In this document: one piece after another, positions 42,663 through 54,191 of the stretch
Layout of the letters: the number at the start of each line of letters is the position of its first letter
Position numbering within the stretch: position 1 is the stretch's first letter
From: Phoenix dactylifera
Taxonomy: Eukaryota; Streptophyta; Magnoliopsida; Arecales; Arecaceae
Length of the DNA: 64,000 nucleotides
Direction: 5' to 3'
Assembly (NCBI RefSeq): GCF_009389715.1
Contig: NC_052400.1
Span: 20,243,674-20,307,673 of the forward strand
Made by a program: the position numbers and the translations under genes
The notes under the pieces: generated by a model
The model's input: only the letters and a program-made list of their open reading frames with translations
Database searches by the model: none
What the model was told of the DNA's origin: nothing

Positions 42663-43341
42663 ACTGGCCTCGGTAAGTTTTCAAATTCATGTCATGGAAT
42701 CAAATATCTTGACAGGCTTTAGGCACATTTGTCATGTGTACAACATTCAAAAGTTTACTTTGGCATAAAATGAGTAATTCCGATATGGTTTGAACTTTGA
42801 AACCAAGCCACACCGAATGAGATGAGTCATGTCCTCAAGAAGATTTCCGTTAAATTGAAGTACTCTTGCCGCAGGATGAAGTTTAATTCTAGCGAAGTTC
42901 AGAAAGAAATATATCCGTTTAAATGCTAATTTTCGAATTTGAATCATTTGATTATGTTTTATGTATGCTACAACAGGCAACAGCTTCATTTTTTGTCACT
43001 CAAGCGACTGAAACGCCTGAGGTACCATTCATGATCCAATGGTCTTCTTCTACTTCATCAAAATTCGATTCCAACCGGCAACTTATAACCAACCGATGTC
43101 CGACCCATATAGACAGCCCAATCCATTAGCAGCAACTTTCTTTTTTTTTTTTTTGATGATGATAAGGAAGGCCGGGGAGCCACCCAATTTTATTAAGTTG
43201 TGAAAGGAAGGAAAATGTACAATAAGCATTTTCTGATCAGCTCTTAGGGTAAGCTGAATACAGTATGAGTATTATATGATCTTTTTTTTTTTTTTTTGGA
43301 AAAGTCAAAAAACCAACCAGATGCTATCCTCTCTTTTCTTA
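42663..43341. other. Spacer between the TRIM copies with a retroelement-like tail
   Basis: At about 43140-43160 a T-run is followed by gatgatgataaggaaggcc and ggggagccacccaatttta. On the minus strand this is a short 3' end with a poly-A tail, as in a LINE or SINE remnant. Nothing else is recognised. Confidence 0.35.
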
Positions 43342-43728
43342 TGAGGATTCGTGTGAGCATGCGTTTAGTCTTACATCGGACGTATACACGATTAAAGAAT
43401 CCAAATTATACTTTTCGGCTAGCTTTTTTGAGTGAGGTCTTTGGTTACTACAAATAGTATCAGAGCGAACTCGGCTCATAACCTATATAAACTAGAGGAT
43501 ACTGCAGCACGGATCCATGGAGCAAACCACAGGCCGATCGTGATATTTGTGATTAGATTTGAATGGATTTGAATCCTTAGCCCGACGAGCATATCAGAGC
43601 TTGAACGGAGGGAGTATATAAGGACTCGTGCGAACATGTATTTGGTCCCACATCGATTATTCACTGAGTAAATTTCAGATACTTATACAGGATCAAGAAA
43701 CCCAAATAATACTTTGCAGGTTGTTACA
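43342..43728 (+). mobile_element. TRIM-type element, copy 2 (diverged)
   Basis: Same order as copy 1: 5' LTR about 43342-43452, PBS-like tagtatcagagc at 43456-43467 with one change from TGGTATCAGAGC, purine tract gaacggagggag, and 3' LTR about 43617-43728 ending ttgttaca. The 5' LTR lacks the ttattcgctgggtagatc segment and both LTRs differ more than in copy 1. No target duplication was found. It is older than copy 1. Confidence 0.78.
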
Positions 43729-44410
43729 CTTCTCATTAGCACTAACCAGATAAAAAGGAATCTTTCCTTCACTTGGGTTGTTTACAAAGATCTCTTGTCT
43801 CTCTTTCCCCTTCTTTTTTTGCTTATTTTTCCTCTGGGTTTTTCTCTTGGTTGTTTTACAACTAACCTCTACTAGTAAAAAAAAAAAAAAAAATAGATAA
43901 CATGTAAAAAAAAAAAAAAAATTAGATAACAACATATATATGACTGTGATTTGGTATAATTTAATTTCAAATGATGATGTAGTAGCATATGATAGCCAAT
44001 TATCGGAACAAGGAGCTGCAACGCATTAACTTGGTCGAAATACAAAATATTGCTCCACAATTATTACTCTACCAATAACATCTGAAAAGTTGACATTGCC
44101 CACCACTTCAGCAACTTGGGCTTCTCAATTGACTATTACCAGTTATATGTACAAGATGCGTGCTCTAATTCAACAAGAGCTCCCAACAAATATAAATGCA
44201 ATCAAGGAGAACAATATGTACCTACAGAATGAAGGTAAACTGCACTAAAGGCAGGAGTTCGATGAGAATCTTGGAGGTGAGCCTTGATGACGAATGTGTC
44301 AAAAAAGTGGTCACCCAGAGCGGAGGGAGGGTGGATGGTTGCGTCTTTCTTAAACCACAACTTCATCACATCGTGGACTGTTGACCCTATTGCCACAGAT
44401 GGGACGACCT

Positions 44411-44446
44411 ATACATACGTACATACATACGTACGTACGTACATAT
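44411..44446. repeat. ACGT/ACAT tetranucleotide microsatellite
   Basis: Alternating acat and acgt tetramers from tacatacgtacatacatacg onward. Likely polymorphic. Confidence 0.85.
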
Positions 44447-45269
44447 TCTTCCAATGCTAGGAAAGGTAAGTTTTGATGGGAAGAAAAGGCATGGCATTGG
44501 ATTCTATATGTGTACACACACATATTAATCATGATAAATCTCATAACTCGTATTATTAATCATAACCAATCTCATTATTCGTATAGATATGTTTAGATTA
44601 TCCTGGAATGAATGGGCTAACAGTTAATGGGCTGGGCTGGCCCGAGCAGCCCAAACACGCAACCAGGCTGCGATAAAACAACTCAGGCTGGATTTTTTAG
44701 CCCACAAGTTAAACTCGGCCTGATTCTCAAAAAGCAGCGTGGTTGTTATGTTCCGGGCCCAGGCTGAAATTTTGGCAGAAAAGAAATACTGGCTGGTTTG
44801 AGTACAGCTCAGCCCGAAAAGAGATGCTGATTTTGGTTGACTTGGTCCTGGTTTAGCTTATTTTTTCTTTTTTTATATTTTTAAAGTGAGATGGAAACGT
44901 TTGCCCTCATGGCAAGCTATCATAGGCCCGGTCTACAGCCAAGCTGGTAGACTACTGAATCTAGGTAACAATTTCTTAGAATGCTGAAGGTTTGTACGTG
45001 CCAGCTCGCCACCTCAGTACAAGGGGCGAAAAAAAGGAGGAAAGCTTTCTGCCAAGCGCTTCGACCCCTCTCCCAAGCCAACGGAATCCTAGCTGAGGCT
45101 CCACCGCTCTTCCCTAAGCAAATGAACCTTCCACTGAGTGCTTTGCCGAGCTAGCACAGCCCACATCTTGATTTCCGCCCTCTTCCGAGCATCCTTCACC
45201 TCCTGAGTGTCGCACCTCTTGAAGCGCTAATCTCATTCCTCTGCTGATCCCAAAAATGGGCTATCTAGG

Positions 45270-45680
45270 AGAACGTAGGGTGAAAGAGGAGGGCGGTGGC
45301 GACCACGAAGGCAGCACTAAAGAGGAGAACCCAGAGGGAGATGAGCATAAAGCCTTGCTAGAGAGCGTGATGGCAAGTGCGAGGAGGATCCAAGTGGCTA
45401 TGTGTTAATGGCGATGACAGAAATCGCCATGCTGTCGAGGTCGATGGTGAAAAGCTTGAGCTCGGCAATAACTCAATAAGGATGCGGACAAGGATGAGGA
45501 AGGCGGTCATGGAGAGGGTGATGCTCATGAAAATTGAGGGAGGAGGCGTCAACAACGCCTGTGGCGATGGTAGCACGAAAGGTGAAGGAGGTGACGATGC
45601 CCATGATGAAAAGGAGGGAGATGCTGGCGATGGCGATGATGAGAGCGCGCCGCCGGTACAGCTTGGTCGTTGGCTATGAA
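45270..45680 (-). pseudogene. Possible decayed membrane-protein gene
   Basis: On the minus strand hydrophobic, membrane-like segments occur one after another in different frames: LYRRRALIIAIASISLLFIM then GIVTSFTF, next SITLSMTAFLILVRILIELL, next SMAISVIAI, and last MLISLWVLLFSAAFVVATAL. The GC content is higher than in the surroundings. Jumping between frames suggests frameshifts in a multi-pass protein. I do not recognise the family, and low-complexity CT-rich DNA could give the same look. Confidence 0.25.
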
Positions 45681-47425
45681 AAGAGAAAAGAGGGAGGGAG
45701 AGATAAAAGGAGAAACATGAGCACATAGAGATAGGGAGAGAGATAGAGAAAGATGGATGACACAGTATTTTTTTTTCCATAAAGATATCTGTTGCATGTT
45801 ATGCATGTAACTTGTTCGATGAAGCATTTTGATGGATTGTAAATGGTTATGTTTCTATTAATCATGTATTTGAATATTTGGTAAATATACTTAATACCTA
45901 TTCATGTACTTTTTTTTACTTTTTAAGGAATTATTAAAATATTATTTATCTATCTAATTGAGTTACATTATGACTCCAAGAAGAGGATATTTAGAAGAAA
46001 AGATAGATACACATATATTTGATCTAAATGAATAGGATGGCACCATCTTATCTACAACTTTGCAACCATGCTGTGCTTTTGCATGCCATATAGATGGTAA
46101 AGATACATACTAAAAAAAAACCATTGTTATTTGGCTATTATTTGTTATCCTTTTCACCATACTGCAGACAGTCTACTAAAGAAAGAAATAAGTCTAAAAT
46201 CTCAAATCCCCTAACCGGTTTAAAGATAATATAAATTATGAAAACAATGACATATTAAAATAAAATAGATACCACCAATGCCACATACTATTTTCTTTTA
46301 TAATTGCTAGCAACAGCTGTTAAAATAGTTCATCACTTTATCTAAAAAAATCAAATCTTTCTCTTACTTCTTTTGGTTGAGAAGAGCACGTAATTTAGGG
46401 GTTACAACGTTTTGGTTGGGGGCTTTTTTTTAGAGCAACTTATAACCTGCTGTATACCAGCATGACCGTGCATTATGCTAATCAGCTTATCTTCTTTTTG
46501 TGGGACAATTATTTAGATAAGCATATTATGAATAGAGCTCGTAGAAAGGAGATTAAGTGATTGGCATGGTGTATGCCATATAGCATATGTGGTGTAGGGT
46601 TTTTTTTTTTATTATTATTCAGACCTTGTCTGGGAGAGCATTCTTCTCTGCTCAACCGGCAGGTTTAGCAGTTTAGGATTTGTGTGATGTTTTCTGGTAG
46701 AAAGGAATTGTATGATGTGATCGCATACTTGATTTCAGAAGCAAAACCGGTCAGGCAGCCTATCAATTTCTTCTCTAATCTTTATTGGAATATTTTTTTT
46801 GTGTCTGGAGTCAACGCGTCGAGAGGATCTTATAGCCTACAGATTAGAAATTTTTTTGCAGCGTTACGACGTTCTCTATGGAAGCCAAATGCTTTGGGGC
46901 TCGATGACTCAATCCTACCTCCGTTTTCTTAGAAATTCTTGCAACCATGTGGCACCAGACTATTGGTGCATGGCACCATGAATCACACTGACCAATGAAC
47001 GGCACCAATCTCCTCGTGCCATGTAGGTCCGGACTTTTTTTGGTTGGAAAGTTATGCTCTTTTACGACTGGGGAAAAAGAAAACGCTGACTTATTATTTG
47101 AATTCAGGATTCGTTTATAAGTTCTAATCTTGAATTTTAATCACGACCAAGTCCACATACCATAAACGCCGTTCTATGAAAGATCACATCCGTCGATCAT
47201 TCTTTGTCACAGCTCCGTCAGAAGTTTTCACCGTTTGACTTTTATAAATAAACGGTCGGGGTGAGGGACCAGGTCTAAAGTTTTACCCAATCAAAAAGTC
47301 CAACCCAAGCCTATTGACAGGTTCCACAGCTTTGACTTCGCTGAATTCTTGAATTGTAACGTTTAAACCGTAAACCAAGTCGGTCAGCAATGTCCTCCGA
47401 ACCAAGACTGGAATCATACCCAGGG

Positions 47426-47436
47426 CTATAAATATA
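47426..47436 (+). promoter_or_regulatory. TATA box of the downstream single-exon gene
   Basis: ctataaatata is a near-ideal plant TATA box 156 bp before the ATG at 47582. Transcription would start near 47460, giving a leader of about 120 bp rich in A and C. Confidence 0.7.
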
Positions 47437-47581
47437 GCCGCAAGCTTCCCATCTCACCAACAAACTAATCCACCAAAACTTCCCCATTAGCTCTTCTTAC
47501 GTCCCTCAGCAGCACAAACAACTCCTCCAAAGGAAGAAGAAAAAAAATCCGAACTTGAAAAGCCAGCAGCAACCCAAAGAG

Positions 47582-48865
47582 ATGGCAGCCCTTCAAGCCC
47601 AGAATCTATTACCATCAGCGGCGGCGGCGGCGGCGTCGCGAGTCCCATATGGCCGCAGGTTATGTGCGAGTGTTCATGCCCCCTCTAATGTCAGAATCAA
47701 GCGTAGGATCTCTCTTCCAAAGCTACCAACCAACATCGCCATGGGGGATTTGATCCTGAGAGAAGAGAGCACAGCCACCAGGCAACGTCAAACACATACT
47801 GCGACCCATGACAAATATGAAGATCTGATCATCACCAAGCTTCATGCCATAGCCGAGGCAGTTGCCGATCGAGCAGAGATGCACGCAATCATCGGAGCAC
47901 AGAGGAATAACTGGAATCACCTCTTCCTCCACTCCATCAACTCCATTAGCCTCACTGCATCCCTCATGGCTGGAATCTCATCTATCCCCGTGGGAGAAGC
48001 CACACCCCACCTACTAGCCTTCAAGCTCTCTTCCGTGATCTTGTTCACTGCTGCAACCGGGATGATGCTGGTCGTCAACAAGATCCAGCCTTCCCAGCTA
48101 GCCGAAGAACAAAGGAATGCGACCCGGTTGTGGAAGCAGCTCGAGAGATCGATCCATGCGACTCTCGCCCTCCGAGCCCCTACCGAATTGGATGTCGAGG
48201 AGGCCATGGAGAAGGTGCTCGCACTCGAGAAGGCCTACCCACTGCCTCTGCTCCCCGGCATGCTCGAGAAGTTCCCTGAAACCGTAGAGCCTACTCGATG
48301 GTGGCCCAAACTAAGGCGGCAGGAGAGACGTCGACAATACGTTAACGGCGTGGAAAGGAATGGCTGGAGCAAGGAGCTGGAAGAGGAGATGATGGGCATC
48401 CTGAGAGTACTGAAGGTGAAAGATGAGGAGCAGTACGTGAGGTTGGGCAAGGTGGTCTTGAACATTCATAAGACTTTAGCCACCTTGGGCCCTCTAGTCT
48501 CTGGCCTGGCCGCGCTCGGTGCCGGTTTGATTGGCTCGCCGGCTCTTGGGCAATTGCCTGTCTTGCTTGGGGTCGTCGGAGGGGCACTTGCAGCTGTAGT
48601 GAATACATTGGAGCACGGCGGACAGGTCGGAATGGTGTTTGAGCTGCTCCGCAACTGCGGCGGCTTCTACAGGAGGCTACAGGAAGAGATTGAGTCAAAT
48701 CTGGGGGAAAGAGATGCGGAGAGGAGGGAGAATGGGGAGTTGTTTGAGATGAAGATGGCATTGCAGCTAGGAAGGAGCCTCTCTGAGCTAAAAGACTTGG
48801 CATCATATGCCTCTTCCTCATGCAAGGATGAAGACATTGGAGAGTTTGCTGGGAAGCTGTTCTGA
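47582..48865 (+). CDS. At4g22030-like protein (often named probable F-box), 427 aa, single exon
   Basis: I chose ATG 47582 (MAALQAQNLL) because relatives start this way; an in-frame ATG at 47555 would add nine residues. The N-terminus is rich in Ala, Ser and Arg without acids (LLPSAAAAAASRVPYGRR), like a plastid transit peptide. A conserved block follows: IITKLHAIAEAVADRAEMHA, IIGAQRNNWNHLFLHSINSI. Hydrophobic segments lie at SISLTASLMAGISSI, FKLSSVILFTAATGMMLVV, TLGPLVSGLAALGAGLIGS and LPVLLGVVGGALAAVV, so a membrane-associated protein is likely. An R/K/E-rich middle and a helical C-terminus (LQEEIESNLGERDAERREN) complete it. The family name includes F-box, but I see no F-box motif, so I would not infer ubiquitin-ligase function. 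Biochemical role unknown. Codons are GC-rich and the frame is undisturbed. Confidence 0.85.
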   Translation: MAALQAQNLLPSAAAAAASRVPYGRRLCASVHAPSNVRIKRRISLPKLPTNIAMGDLILREESTATRQRQTHTATHDKYEDLIITKLHAIAEAVADRAEMHAIIGAQRNNWNHLFLHSINSISLTASLMAGISSIPVGEATPHLLAFKLSSVILFTAATGMMLVVNKIQPSQLAEEQRNATRLWKQLERSIHATLALRAPTELDVEEAMEKVLALEKAYPLPLLPGMLEKFPETVEPTRWWPKLRRQERRRQYVNGVERNGWSKELEEEMMGILRVLKVKDEEQYVRLGKVVLNIHKTLATLGPLVSGLAALGAGLIGSPALGQLPVLLGVVGGALAAVVNTLEHGGQVGMVFELLRNCGGFYRRLQEEIESNLGERDAERRENGELFEMKMALQLGRSLSELKDLASYASSSCKDEDIGEFAGKLF

Positions 48866-50890
48866 TCGTATCTTCCTCCTTTTCCGGACTGTCAAAGTGT
48901 AGATTTTGTTCGGTAAAGATAAAATTAACTTACTGTGGATAGATTGATTTTTAGAAGCCATGTATATGCTTAGCGTTTTTGTTCAAACAATGTGTATATG
49001 CTTAGAGAGGGGTTCTGCGATGAAAGGAAGTTGCCAATGTATCGGTTTGTAAAATGACAATCTTTTGGAGTTAAATTTCTAATATGTGGGTCAGAAAAAA
49101 ACAGAAAGTATAAGTTAGCACTTCCATCCCTTCGTATATAGATTCTCGGATGTTTTGATAAATTATTCAAACATAGTAGCTTGCATATTTGTCTAGGTAC
49201 AAAGTAGCGGTTGCTGCTAAATTCTGAACCGTGGTTGAGATGCCGCCCGTCTTGTTTTAAGGTCGGTAAAAACCAAACTGGTCACCTTCAAAACTAACCT
49301 GCAAGAAGTCTACTTGTTGAAAAGTTTTAGACGAGGGATACTCCGATGCTTAAGTCAGAATAGTAGAGTAATAATGTGAAAAGGAAAAAATTTATAGAGA
49401 AGAACCTCTAAATAAGCTTACATGAAGATCCTCGGACCATCCTTTTATATAAGATAGAATATCGATCCGTTATCTAATTTTGTGCGATGTGCCTTAACTA
49501 TATAGTAACGGTCAGCTGCACGTTAACAACATAGTAACCATCCTACATAAGTAACACACGGCGGCAATTATACTGATTGTGCATTGATTGCAGTGTCGCC
49601 ATAACTGCCAGCCTTAGATTTTATTAGTATGAATAGAGTGGCATCTCGGTTTTTATCGAAATTGTTTATCTAAGTTAATTTGGTCTAGGCTATGCAGAAA
49701 TAATACCAATATATCTATATTAGTTTCTACCACTGTCCACGTGAAATGCAGTTCGATATTATGAAACATCTTTCGAAGAGACCAGAGGAGGCAATGAATG
49801 AAATGCAGCTGGAAGACATGAATGATGACAGCCCCGGACTAGTTAATGGAACAAGTGAGCAAATGGCCTTATTTTAAAAGCCAGGGTGCATCGATGGATA
49901 CCCAATTTTGTACAAGATTATCTAACAACATTTGTATGTTGCATTTCACAAAAATGCCATAATACAGTAAGTCCAAGACTGAATAGCATCAGATAGATCA
50001 CAGCACTAAGTGTTTGGACATGACTCCAGCATTATTCCCCTTAGCGAAGGATCCCCCTGCATCACTTATTCGAGGCCATATCTCTACCTCTAAGGTTTAG
50101 AAACATTTCCCACAGATAAACCAATCTCTCAAATAAGATGATAGAAGGATAAAGATATGTTTGGTTATAGAAAGTTGGATTGACATGAAAATGAATAACT
50201 TTCGTTAGATTAGGAAAAGTTCTATTTCTATTCTGATTCAAGAAAGAAATGAGAATATCTTAATTCTGTAAAATCCAATCACTATTTTTCTCTAATACTT
50301 CAATTCTATTCGGATTTAGATTCCGACTACGAACCATATACGTACTTATGGCCATTCCTATTTTTATTCTAATCCATTATTGCAAACAAAACAAGCCCTA
50401 CAAGAAGTTGCCCTAAGATCAAAATCATACACAAAAAAAAACAACAAATAATAGTATAAATAATTTTAAAAATATAAGCTTATTTTTGGTTAAAAAAACC
50501 TTAGCGTTTCCTCTCAGTCTAGATCATTTTACTTCGAGGGTTTTGGAAAACAAAAACAGAACATAAGCAACACTAGAGAAGCACAGCCAAAAAATAACAA
50601 AAAGCTGCACGCGATTGCAACAAATTATACCGCTGATCACCCAGATTTAGCTCTCATAAGCGAGCGGGCAAGGGAGACATGGTCCCGGTTCCACCGGAAG
50701 AAGTCGCGTGATCCAAGAAACCTTGGCCCGTAACACTCCGAACCAGCCCAACAACTCCACATGAGATCTTTACCGTTGCTTCCGAATCTGATGGTATGTT
50801 TTCAGCCGTACGAAGCTAAATAACAACATTGCCTAAATTCATTCACTAAAACGCATTAAAAACCCGCACAGGGTTCAAGCGCGCAGAGCA
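48866..50890. other. Intergenic region without recognised gene
   Basis: The 3' UTR of the preceding gene probably ends before 49000. The remainder is AT-rich with short ORFs only. The last 250 bp should contain the ERDJ2 promoter. Confidence 0.5.
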
Positions 50891-50990
50891 AATCGGTGGC
50901 AGGATCGACTCCGAGCCGTCTCCCTCCCTCCTCCTCAAAGGAGGAAAGAAGGAAGGCTGAAGGCGACGCCGCGATTCGAAACGCAAGAAG
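50890..50990 (+). other. Candidate non-coding first exon (5' UTR) of ERDJ2
   Basis: A GC-richer stretch (gtctccctccctcctcctca, then aggcgacgccgcgattcg) ends at a possible donor caagaag|gtccgt and is followed by CT/T-rich DNA typical of a leader intron. The coding start is 3.2 kb further on. This is inferred from composition and not from a proven splice. Confidence 0.4.
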
Positions 50991-53900
50991 GTCCGTTCCT
51001 CTTCTCCTGCCTCCTTTTGCTTTCGATTTGATCTCTCTCTTCCTTCTTGTTGTGATCTCTCTTTCGATTCGATTCCGCGGAAACCAAAATCCTGTGCTTT
51101 CCGTAATCTCTGGTATTTCTGTTCTTGTTCTTCTTTGATTGTTTCTCTCTCTTTATCTCATCCCAAAACCAATCTTTCTTTGTTCAAGAACCCAATCTTA
51201 ACATTGATCTCCTCGGATCTGAATTCGGCGATGGGCGCTCGGTGTCGGGAGCTGAGGGGCCAATTTAGGAACTGGGAGACCAAGGCTATTGGGTTTGTTT
51301 GGTTGTAGTTCGGATCACGAATTCTTGTTTTTCAAGTTCTAAAGAAATTTCATGGAATCGGGTTTCATGTTAATGTTCAAAATCTTGCTGCGATCATAGT
51401 TCTTGATTTATATCGTAGAGTGTTTGTGTTCTCTGGGCAGTTTTTGATGCTTTTTTAAGCAAAAGTTCTTGATGCTTGTATTTTTGTTTAATAAATGGTT
51501 AACCCTGGAGTTTCTGTAGGTGCTATTTCGAATCATGGATTGAGTTAGTCTAGTGCTTATTTCTTGATGTACAGTATGAAAATACATGTTTTTTTATGTG
51601 TGAAGTTAGTCTGACCTGAACATTTTTCATGAATTATTGCTTATAGAATTTCTTTTTGTTCTCATTGGTGTTATCTCTAGGACTCATGTGGTTCGCGGGA
51701 AGAACTTTTCCTCATTGAAATATTTTTTCATGAGAATATGATGCCTAATTATTTTGGCATGTTTGGTTGACCAAGGAAAGTGGCCATTCTAGATTGGCTT
51801 ATGTTTGGTTGAATATTTACTTTTCTAAAAAAGCTGAATGAAATATCTATTATACTCTTAATAAAAAAAATGCTTTATCCATGGATTTTAATGGCTTAGG
51901 ATAGTTTTGAAAAAAAAATTCAATTTTCAATTGGTGGGAGAGTAGCTTTTCTATGTCTCTCATGGGTTTTTCTTTCCCGTAAAATATGAAAATCTTATTC
52001 CTATGGGAATGCTATTTTTCCATCCCTCTTCTTTGAAAGCTCCAACCAAACAAGAGGTCTTTCTTCATTTTCGCGTTGACTACACTTTTCCCCTTCTTTT
52101 TCCGCAAACCAAACGAGTTCCTAATGTCCGTTTCTAATTTAGGTTAATTAATTTGGCATATCATGTTTTTTCCTTAGTGATGTTTACTTGAGGGCCCGAG
52201 GCACACTCGGGAAGATCCATAGTATCTGATGCAACCATGGGAATCAAAGATGAAAGCATTGATTCGTTGAAATAAAACTAACTAGGATGGTATAAATTGG
52301 ATAAGCAAAGTTTTCTTTTCCCCTTATCTGATGCTGCATGGTGTATCTTTAGAACTCATGCAAACAAGATTGTGCATCTTTCTTATTTAGTGAGTGCCCT
52401 GTATGACAGTGTCAATGTAGTTTGTCTCAGGATGCATGATACTGTAAACTTGATCTCATCTGGCTCCAACTTCCTACTTAGTTCTGTTAAATGTCGCATG
52501 GTGTATCTTGTATATGTTAGGCATAATTCGATTGAATTGCAACTCACTCTTTTATTTATTAATTCCTGTAGTTCTTTACATTGCAGTGTTTAACCCAGTA
52601 TGCAAGAAGAGGAACCCCTTTTCCCCTGGGTGATAAAACCACCATCAAACCAATTTAGGTTCTTTTCTTCCTTACTACTATACCCATGCCACATCTATGT
52701 CTACGTGCATGTGGTATGACAGCAAGTTCTGTGGATAGTAAGGCTTGTGTGCAACATATTGTGCTCTTCAAAGGTCTGCAATCCATGCAAGATCCATGCA
52801 ACTATCGAATAATTTGGGATGTTGTCAGGACTGGTGGCAATGGGTAGGCAAGATGTTGGCTTAATTACCACTGTGATCAAACATGCATGATGTTGGCTTA
52901 ATTAACCCGTGCCCCTCCCTCTGTTTTGGGTGCATTGAATGTGCTACAGGATCATATAGTATTAAGGTACAAAGGTCTGCAGTCCAAGTACACAATCAGG
53001 CAATACAGGCTGATTTGGACAACATCCACCCACCATTCCCCTGTGGATAGTAAGGTTTGCATGTAACATATTTTGGTTGTGTTATTCAAAGCCACAACAC
53101 CAATGAAGGGGACTTTTATTTACTTGGACAACCATGTATGGAAATATGAATAAGATTCATTTAATTATTATGATTTGGAGAAGGAAATGATCTTTCATAT
53201 GTTGACAGAGTTCACAAATTGAGGATACTAAAACAGCAAGGTCTTCTGATTAGGAAACTTGTATATATTTAAAGGAATAAAAAGGCGTATTGAGATTCAA
53301 AGTGCAAAGAAATTCAGTGGCATGAAAATTTGCATATAACCGAGGTTCTTTTACTACAACAACCAGTGCATGAATGAGCATTAAATTTATGTGGAAAATT
53401 GACATGTTATGGAGGGTGGGTTAAAAACAAAGTTGATCTTGTGAAATTAACATATAAGATGAGAATCTTTATGATTTTAAGCTCATGGGTGGACCTTTTC
53501 TTGATGGGCCTGACTTCTTGATTTTTTGCTTCAAATTGGCTTGAAAGGAATTTTAATGAGGAGATAAAGGAGCCGATGCATATCATTGATAGAGATAAAG
53601 ACTTATGCCTCTAGTCATGATGGCTTCAACTTCAAAAGGAAGCATTATGAGTTAAGAAAAGTTTGGACAGGTAACAAAGTGAATCTACATCCATAAATTT
53701 AAATAGGAGGAAAAAAAAACCCTGTTCTACTTACTAGCGGGTAAAGTTATCTTTCATAGATTGGTTAGACACTTGATATTGCTGCTTGTGAAAGTTGTTC
53801 ATTTCTTTTCCTTCCATTCTCCCTCCTTACTCTTGCATTCTGCTTCAATTTTCTCATGCTCTCTATTTCTCTTTTTTCCTTTTTCTCCACATACAATCAC

Positions 53901-54180
53901 GTCAATCGATTTCTTTTATAGTTGAATGTTTTCTCCTTGAATTAGAACCTTTAAAAGCTGCTATCTGACCTGTCAAGGAATGATCTAGTCATTTGCAGGT
54001 CCGCTCAGCTTAGAATTGTTGACTTGATGATCTTAATTTGAGATTATGCATGATAGAATAAACTTTTATTCATCTAGAATTATGTGCAATTTTCTTTATA
54101 ATTAAAGGCAACTATTGCATGGTATTCTTGTTATGGTTGCAGATCATAGTAATGTCATTTTTTTCCTCTTGGCATTCAGC
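50991..54180 (+). other. Likely leader intron of ERDJ2
   Basis: AT-rich and T-rich on the plus strand, with no coding signal in any frame. Minor duplications are present, for example gtggatagtaagg(c/t)ttg at about 52733 and 53044. A good acceptor (cattcag) ends at 54180, just before the ATG exon. Confidence 0.5.
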
Positions 54181-54191
54181 AATAAGCATCA

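Larger units (their letters stand above)
43729..47420. other. Gene-poor interval with repeats
   Basis: Contains an acgt/acat microsatellite (44411-44446), a gggctgggctggcccgag-type repeat (44600-44850), a possible decayed membrane-protein gene on the minus strand (45270-45680), and long AT-rich stretches (45830-46600) without genes. Confidence 0.5.

Noticed and set aside
48235..48821. Minus-strand ORFs over the At4g22030-like gene
   Set aside because: Shadows of GC-rich coding sequence without family resemblance.
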